64,000 bases of DNA from Palsa-1033 sp963735455 (GTDB lineage Bacteria > Chloroflexota > Limnocylindria > Limnocylindrales > CSP1-4). Below, one piece after another: positions 59,419 to 64,000 of the stretch (position 1 is the first letter of the stretch; each line of letters starts with the position of its first letter). The stretch spans positions 505,400 through 569,399 of the forward strand of contig CAVTKZ010000004.1 in assembly GCA_963735455.1 (NCBI GenBank), given 5' to 3'. The position numbers and the translations under genes were made by a program. The notes beneath the pieces were generated by a model. It made no database searches. It was not told where the DNA came from and saw only the letters and a program-made list of their open reading frames with translations.

Positions 59419-61236
59419 TTGAACTCGAGCGACCCGCAGCCCAGCACCGCCTCCCTGGCAGATGCCGTCCCGGCGCCCCACCGCGCGCTGTACCGCCGCT
59501 GGCGGGCGCAGACGTTCGCCGAGATCGTCGGCCAGGAAGCCGTGGTCACCACGCTGCGTAATGCCGTGCGCACGAATCGGCTGGCCCATGGCCTCCTCTT
59601 CGTCGGTCCGCGGGGCACCGGCAAGACCTCCCTGGCCCGGATCGTGGCCAAGGCGATCAACTGCCCCAACGTCCATGACGGCGAGCCCGACGACACCTGC
59701 GAGGCGTGCACGGCGATCCGCGACGGTCGGGCCCTGGACGTGATCGAGATGGATGCCGCCTCGAACAACAAGGTCGACGACATGCGCGAGCTGCTCGAGC
59801 GGACCTGGACGGCGCCCTCGGACCTCAGCCGCAAGGTCTACATCGTCGACGAGGTCCAGCGGATCAAGGAGGGCTGGGACGTCCTCCTGAAGACCCTCGA
59901 GGAGCCGCCCGACCACGTCGTCTTCATCTTCTGCACGACCGACGCCAGCCAGATCCGGCCCGCCGTCCTGTCCCGCGTCCAGCGCTTCGACTTCACCCGG
60001 CTGAGCGTCGACCAGATCGCGGGCAAGCTCGACCGGATCCTGGCCGCCGACGGCCGGACCGCCGAGCCGGGTGCGATCCAGCTGGTCGCCCGGCTGGCCG
60101 CCGGCGGGATGCGCGACGCCGAGTCGATCCTCGACCAGGTCCTGGCCTCGGGCGAGGATCCGCTGACCGAGGCGCGGGTCGGCGACCTGCTGGGGCTGGT
60201 CGATTCGGAGACCGTCCACGGCTTCCTCGATGCCCTGGTGGGCGGCCGGGCGCTGGCCGGCCTGGCCGCCATCGACGGCCTGGAGGAGCGCGGCCGGGAC
60301 CTGCATGTCTTCCTCGACCAGGTCGTCGACGCGGTCCGCCTGGCGCTGACCGGCCAGCTCGGTGACGCCGGCGCCGCCTGGCCGCTGGCCGACCTTGTCG
60401 CCGTTGGCCGGCGGCTGGCGGCGATCGACCCGAGCCGGGCGTCGATCGGTGGCCTCCGGTTCCAGCTCGAGCTGGCCCTTCTCGAAGGTGCGATGCCGCG
60501 GACCCCTTCGGCGATCCCGGTCGCGCCGGTCGCCATCGCAGTCGGACCGACGCCGGTGGCCGGCTCGCCGGCCAAGCCCGCCGAGCCGGTCAAGCCGGTT
60601 GTACCACTCAAGCCCGCTGAGCCGACCGTGCCTGCCCGGACGGGCGAACCGGACGAGCCGGGCGACCCGGTTCAGCCCGTCGCGCGGAGCTCGGCGCCCG
60701 AAGGGGCCGAGCCGCGCGAAGAGCGTGAACCGCCGGCTGCGGCGAGGATCGCGAAGTCGCCCGGGTCGAGCAAGGTTGCCAAGCCGGCCGAAGCGGACGA
60801 GCCCGACGAGCCGGCCGAGCCGGCCTCGGCGGCCGAACCGACCGAGCCGGCCATGCCGGCCGCGGCCGCCGGAGGCGTGCCGGCCAGCGCCGGCCTGGCC
60901 GAGCTGATCGCCGCCTGGCCCCGGATCGTCGCCGAGCTGAGCAGCAGCCCGCCGATCAAGCCCCTGGTCGAGGCCTGCCGGCCGATCGACATGACCGGCA
61001 ACCAGGTGATCCTCGGCTTCCCCGAAGGCAAGGCCTTCCTGCGCGATGTCGCCGAGCGGCGCCGAACCCACCTGGAGGAGGGAATCGGGCGGGTCCTCGG
61101 CCGTGCCGTCGCCGTCCGGCTGGTGGCCACCAACCTCGACCTCCTGCCGGCGCCGGCGGCCGAGGAGATCGACCTGCTGACGATGGCCCGGCGCGTCTTC
61201 GCCGAGGACCTGGTCGATGCCGAGGAGGTCCACTGA
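59419..61236 (+). CDS. dnaX: DNA polymerase III subunit gamma/tau
   Basis: Clamp-loader ATPase of the replisome. The 605-residue protein has RRWRAQTFAEIVGQEAVV, Walker A VGPRGTGKTSLARIVA, a Cys zinc knuckle in CPNVHDGEPDDTCEACTA, a Walker B region VYIVDEVQRI and LLKTLEEPPDHV. A Pro/Ala/Glu repeat linker occupies residues ~375-480, then a C-terminal tau-type domain. The start is a TTG 22 bp after the SRP RNA; no better start precedes the conserved region. Whether a shorter gamma form is made is not evident. Confidence 0.95.
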   Translation: MNSSDPQPSTASLADAVPAPHRALYRRWRAQTFAEIVGQEAVVTTLRNAVRTNRLAHGLLFVGPRGTGKTSLARIVAKAINCPNVHDGEPDDTCEACTAIRDGRALDVIEMDAASNNKVDDMRELLERTWTAPSDLSRKVYIVDEVQRIKEGWDVLLKTLEEPPDHVVFIFCTTDASQIRPAVLSRVQRFDFTRLSVDQIAGKLDRILAADGRTAEPGAIQLVARLAAGGMRDAESILDQVLASGEDPLTEARVGDLLGLVDSETVHGFLDALVGGRALAGLAAIDGLEERGRDLHVFLDQVVDAVRLALTGQLGDAGAAWPLADLVAVGRRLAAIDPSRASIGGLRFQLELALLEGAMPRTPSAIPVAPVAIAVGPTPVAGSPAKPAEPVKPVVPLKPAEPTVPARTGEPDEPGDPVQPVARSSAPEGAEPREEREPPAAARIAKSPGSSKVAKPAEADEPDEPAEPASAAEPTEPAMPAAAAGGVPASAGLAELIAAWPRIVAELSSSPPIKPLVEACRPIDMTGNQVILGFPEGKAFLRDVAERRRTHLEEGIGRVLGRAVAVRLVATNLDLLPAPAAEEIDLLTMARRVFAEDLVDAEEVH

Positions 61237-61366
61237 GGCTGCGCCCGGCCCCCGGCCGGAGCGACGCGACCGGCGAGCCACCGGCCGACCCGGGCAGCGC
61301 CCTGCGCTGGCCCGCGCCATCCGCCAGACTGTCGAGCGCAGACCGGATCACGGAGGAGTCTCTCGA

Positions 61367-61672
61367 ATGAGCATGGCCAACCTTCAGCGGATGGCGCAGC
61401 AGATGCAGCAGGAGATGCTGCGCGTCCAGGGCGAGCTGGCGACCGCGACCGTCGACGGCTCGGCCGGCGGCGGCGTCGTCAAGGCAACCGTCACCGGCAA
61501 GCAGGAGCTGGTCAGCATCACGATCGACCCGTCGGCGGTCGACCCGGCCGACGTCGAGATGCTCCAGGACCTCGTGACCGCGGCGGTCAATGACGCCTTG
61601 AACGCGTCGCGTGAGCTGGCCGAGACGAAGATGGCGGCCGTCACCGGCGGCCTGCGCCTGCCCGGGATGTAG
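61367..61672 (+). CDS. ybaB: YbaB/EbfC family nucleoid-associated protein
   Basis: A 101-residue DNA-binding protein: ANLQRMAQQMQQEMLRVQGE helix, a beta core with GGGVVKATVTGKQELVSITI, and a C-terminal helix through LVTAAVNDALNASRELAE. GGAGGAG sits 8 bases before the ATG. Its place between dnaX and recR is the classic arrangement. Confidence 0.96.
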   Translation: MSMANLQRMAQQMQQEMLRVQGELATATVDGSAGGGVVKATVTGKQELVSITIDPSAVDPADVEMLQDLVTAAVNDALNASRELAETKMAAVTGGLRLPGM

Positions 61673-61685
61673 GGCCGCCGCCAGC

Positions 61686-62309
61686 GTGTCCAGCCCGGTC
61701 ATCGAACCCGTCGCCCGCCTGATCGAGGCGTTCTCACGGCTGCCCGGGATCGGGCCCAAGACCGCCCAGCGCCTGACCTTCCACCTGCTCCGGGCGCCCG
61801 ACGCCGAGGCTCGCCAGCTTGCCGCGGCCCTGGTCGCCGTCCGCGACGAGGTCGTCTTCTGCGAGCGCTGCTTCAACATCAGCGACGCGGCTCTCTGTCC
61901 GCTGTGTCGCGATCCGGCCCGGGATGGCCGCCGGCTGTGCGTGGTCGAGGAGCCGCTCGACGTCCTGGCCCTGGAGCGGACCGGCGAGTTCAAGGGCCTC
62001 TACCACGTCCTCCACGGGGCGATCTCGCCGATCGACGGGATCGGCCCGGACCGGCTCCGGATCCGCGAGCTGCTCGGGCGGGTCGAGGAGGCGTTCGCGG
62101 CCGGCGAGCCGTTCGAGGAGGTGATCCTGGCCACCAATCCGACCCTCGAGGGCGAGGCGACGGCGATGTTCCTCGACGAGCGGCTCGACGGCCGGGTCGG
62201 CGTGGTCAGCCGGATCGCCCGCGGGATCCCGGTCGGGGGCGACCTCGAGTACGCCGACGAAGTGACCCTGATCCGGGCCCTTCAGGGCCGCCGGGCGATC
62301 CGGGCCTGA
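61686..62309 (+). CDS. recR: Recombination protein RecR
   Basis: Works with RecO/RecF in loading RecA at gaps. The 207-residue protein has the helix-hairpin-helix RLPGIGPKTAQRLTFHLL, a four-Cys zinc finger CERCFNISDAALCPLCRD, and a Toprim domain starting LCVVEEPLDVLALE. A C-terminal RIARGIPVGGDLEYADEVTL is typical. GTG start 13 bp after ybaB. Confidence 0.97.
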   Translation: MSSPVIEPVARLIEAFSRLPGIGPKTAQRLTFHLLRAPDAEARQLAAALVAVRDEVVFCERCFNISDAALCPLCRDPARDGRRLCVVEEPLDVLALERTGEFKGLYHVLHGAISPIDGIGPDRLRIRELLGRVEEAFAAGEPFEEVILATNPTLEGEATAMFLDERLDGRVGVVSRIARGIPVGGDLEYADEVTLIRALQGRRAIRA

Positions 62310-62381
62310 GATTGACTGCCGTGAGCCGCATCTCGTGAGCCACAGCTTGCCGGCGAAGCGGCGTCCCCCGAGCCGCATCTC

Positions 62382-62567
62382 GTGAGCAACCTGATCGTCG
62401 AGCTGCTGCTGCGCCTGGCCAAGGCCGGCGCGGCGGCCGTCGTCGGATTGTTGGTCTATCTCGTCTCGATCGGCCTGCTGGGCGCAGCCCCGTCGGTCGA
62501 GCTGGCCCTGCTGTGCTGGCTGTCCGGGGCCGCGTTCCTGCTCCTGGTGGAATCCTCGCCGTTCTGA
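62382..62567 (+). CDS. Small membrane protein, 61 residues
   Basis: Two hydrophobic segments (AAAVVGLLVYLVSIGLL and ALLCWLSGAAFLLL) with few charged residues. Unknown. It occupies the place of bofA in Bacillus but I see no real similarity to BofA. The GTG lies inside the second of two copies of a GAGCCGCATCTCGTGAGC direct repeat (62323-62340 and 62369-62386), so the ribosome site is unusual. Confidence 0.5.
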   Translation: MSNLIVELLLRLAKAGAAAVVGLLVYLVSIGLLGAAPSVELALLCWLSGAAFLLLVESSPF

Positions 62568-62599
62568 GGCCGCGGGTCTCTGGTGGCGCCCAGGCGCCC

Positions 62600-62790
62600 G
62601 GATATGACCCCCATGCTTAGCAGATGCGTTTCAGGGCCCCTCGAACCCCACCTCGCGCACTGTCGACCCGGCTCGCGGCCCGGCTCGTCTCGCGCCCACG
62701 CACGAATCACTTCGAAGGCGCCGGACACGGGCGTCTGCGAAGTGCTCCAGGGGCCCGCTAACGTGCTTCCTAAGCATGGGGGTCATATCC
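62600..62790. repeat. 191-bp segment bounded by 21-bp perfect inverted repeats
   Basis: GGATATGACCCCCATGCTTAG (62600-62620, 21 bp) is exactly repeated in inverse at 62770-62790. The 149 bp between hold no convincing gene. It could be a MITE-like element or a long hairpin between recR and the rRNA operon; no target-site duplication was obvious. Confidence 0.6.
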
Positions 62791-62981
62791 GCGACGCCAG
62801 CGACGGGCGGCCCGCACCGGCCCCAGCCGCTGGCCGCTGACGCGCTCCCTATCCGCGACGCCAGCGACGGGCGGCCCGCACCGGCCCCAGCCGCTGGGCG
62901 CTCACGCGCTTCCTAAGCATGGGGCTCATATCCGCGACGCCAGCGACGGGCGGCCCGCATCGGCCCCAGTCGCTGGCCGCG
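62768..62981. repeat. Three imperfect tandem copies of a 60-80-bp intergenic repeat
   Basis: The unit contains TATCCGCGACGCCAGCGACG then GGCGGCCCGCA, CGGCCCCAG and CGCTGG. Copies lie at about 62768-62849, 62850-62910 and 62911-62981. The first and third also carry the CCTAAGCATGGGG block that forms the right arm of the inverted repeat; the middle copy lacks it. Each has internal GC palindromes. There are no Cas genes or even spacers, so this is not CRISPR. With the inverted repeat it fills the 703-bp gap before 16S. Confidence 0.75.
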
Positions 62982-63002
62982 AATCCACCCCGGCCTCGGG
63001 GT

Positions 63003-63031
63003 TTGACACCCCTCCTGGGCTCACCTAGTAT
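63003..63031 (+). promoter_or_regulatory. rRNA operon promoter
   Basis: TTGACA at 63003-63008, a 17-bp spacer and TAGTAT at 63026-63031, about 240 bp before 16S. A second TTGACA at 63104 has only a poorly spaced CATAGA downstream, so a second promoter is uncertain. Confidence 0.7.
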
Positions 63032-63171
63032 TCGGCCTCGCGCCCCCAGGATTCCTGGGGTCAACGCTCGGGCCGGCTCACCGGTCCACCCGGTCCCTCT
63101 CGTTTGACAGGTCGGGTTCCGATGCGTCAACATAGACGCTTGCGCCCGGTGCCGTCGTGCCCCGGATGCAC

Positions 63172-63183
63172 TGCACCTTAACA
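63172..63183 (+). promoter_or_regulatory. boxA-like antitermination site in the rRNA leader
   Basis: TGCACCTTAACA, followed by ATTGAAGAG, resembles the rRNA boxA consensus TGCTCTTTAACA used by NusB/S10. It lies ~90 bp before 16S. Confidence 0.55.
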
Positions 63184-63245
63184 ATTGAAGAGTGACAGGA
63201 AATCCGGGTAAGGAATGTGCGAGCGGTCAAACCCTCGAAATTGGA

Positions 63246-63270
63246 GTCCCGGCCGCAAGGTCGGGGCTTT

Positions 63271-63272
<2 letters not shown>
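63246..63272 (+). terminator. Terminator-like hairpin at the 5' edge of 16S
   Basis: GTCCCGGCC, loop GCAA and GGTCGGGGC form a 9-bp stem followed by TTTTT, ending at about the first base of 16S. As rRNA must be read through it, it is either overcome by boxA antitermination or is part of pre-16S processing. Confidence 0.5.

Positions 63273-64000
<728 letters not shown>

Noticed and set aside
62382..62567. BofA homologue because of its place after recR
   Set aside because: It has two membrane segments but none of BofA's sequence pattern and is shorter; position alone is not enough.
62768..62981. CRISPR array before the rRNA operon
   Set aside because: Only three imperfect adjoining copies, no unique spacers, no cas genes.
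62849..63184. A 111-codon minus-strand frame before 16S
   Set aside because: It lies across the repeats and the rRNA promoter and has no protein-like features.

Overview
The window is about 64 kb of high-GC bacterial chromosome. It ends in the first ~730 nt of a 16S rRNA gene whose sequence looks like Chloroflexota, probably the Limnocylindria/Ellin6529 side; I judged this by eye, without a tree. Other traits that fit are short intergenic gaps, many ATGA or GTGA start/stop overlaps, frequent GTG and TTG starts, a class I lysyl-tRNA synthetase, a proton-pumping pyrophosphatase and a 6-phosphofructokinase with PPi-type active-site residues.

Layout. 0-7.2 kb: a cyanophycin synthetase (5' end outside the window) convergent with a CphA-like protein lacking ATP-grasp, then an M20 peptidase, a RidA protein, an AzlCD exporter and a small Cys protein. 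7.3-14.5 kb: gamma-glutamyltransferase, MFS transporter, DegV protein, glutamate dehydrogenase, an unknown protein and a BioD/DRTGG ATPase. 14.6-18.6 kb: a complete coaX-coaBC-panB-panC operon on the minus strand. 18.7-24.9 kb: an unknown protein, an M16 peptidase, a repeat-bearing acidic protein, ndk, a NuoN-like/membrane-protein pair and signal peptidase I. 25-33 kb: hppA, uppP, argR, greA-lysS-serS, an RDD protein and tRNA-Ser(UGA). 33-35 kb: a Flp pilin and two zinc-ribbon-like proteins.

35.2-50.5 kb is the centrepiece. A plus-strand trp operon (trpE-G-D-[C-F-B fusion]-A) begins with a T-box leader whose specifier is UGG. It converges on a minus-strand aro operon (aroF-A-E-C-[K-B fusion]-Q-chorismate mutase) that begins with a 12-codon leader peptide (MHTFFFAYQRPA) and an intrinsic terminator. 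Between them they encode every step from PEP + erythrose 4-phosphate to tryptophan, plus the entry to Phe/Tyr. Two RNA-based controls appear to sense Trp at one end and Phe/Tyr at the other.

50.5-58.2 kb: a VOC protein, tRNA-Ser(GCU), tRNA-Arg(GCG), then an accessory-looking stretch: an M15-like peptidase with an eCIS-cargo-like N-terminal motif, a methyltransferase, a secreted C39-like protein and a secreted SH3b protein. A beta-hydroxyacid dehydrogenase and phosphofructokinase follow. 58.3-64 kb: a TadA-like deaminase lacking its catalytic Glu, tRNA-Ser(CGA), tRNA-Ser(GGA), SRP RNA, dnaX, ybaB, recR, a small membrane protein, a repeat-rich gap and the rRNA operon. This order resembles the Bacillus tadA-scr-dnaX-yaaK-recR-rrn region.

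Caution: about ten genes are broken by apparent single-base changes, nearly all +1 G or C insertions, clustered at 13.5-13.7, 42.0-45.1 and 55.5-55.9 kb. Because they hit pathway genes that otherwise read perfectly, I treat them as probable sequence errors and give the reconstructed gene spans.
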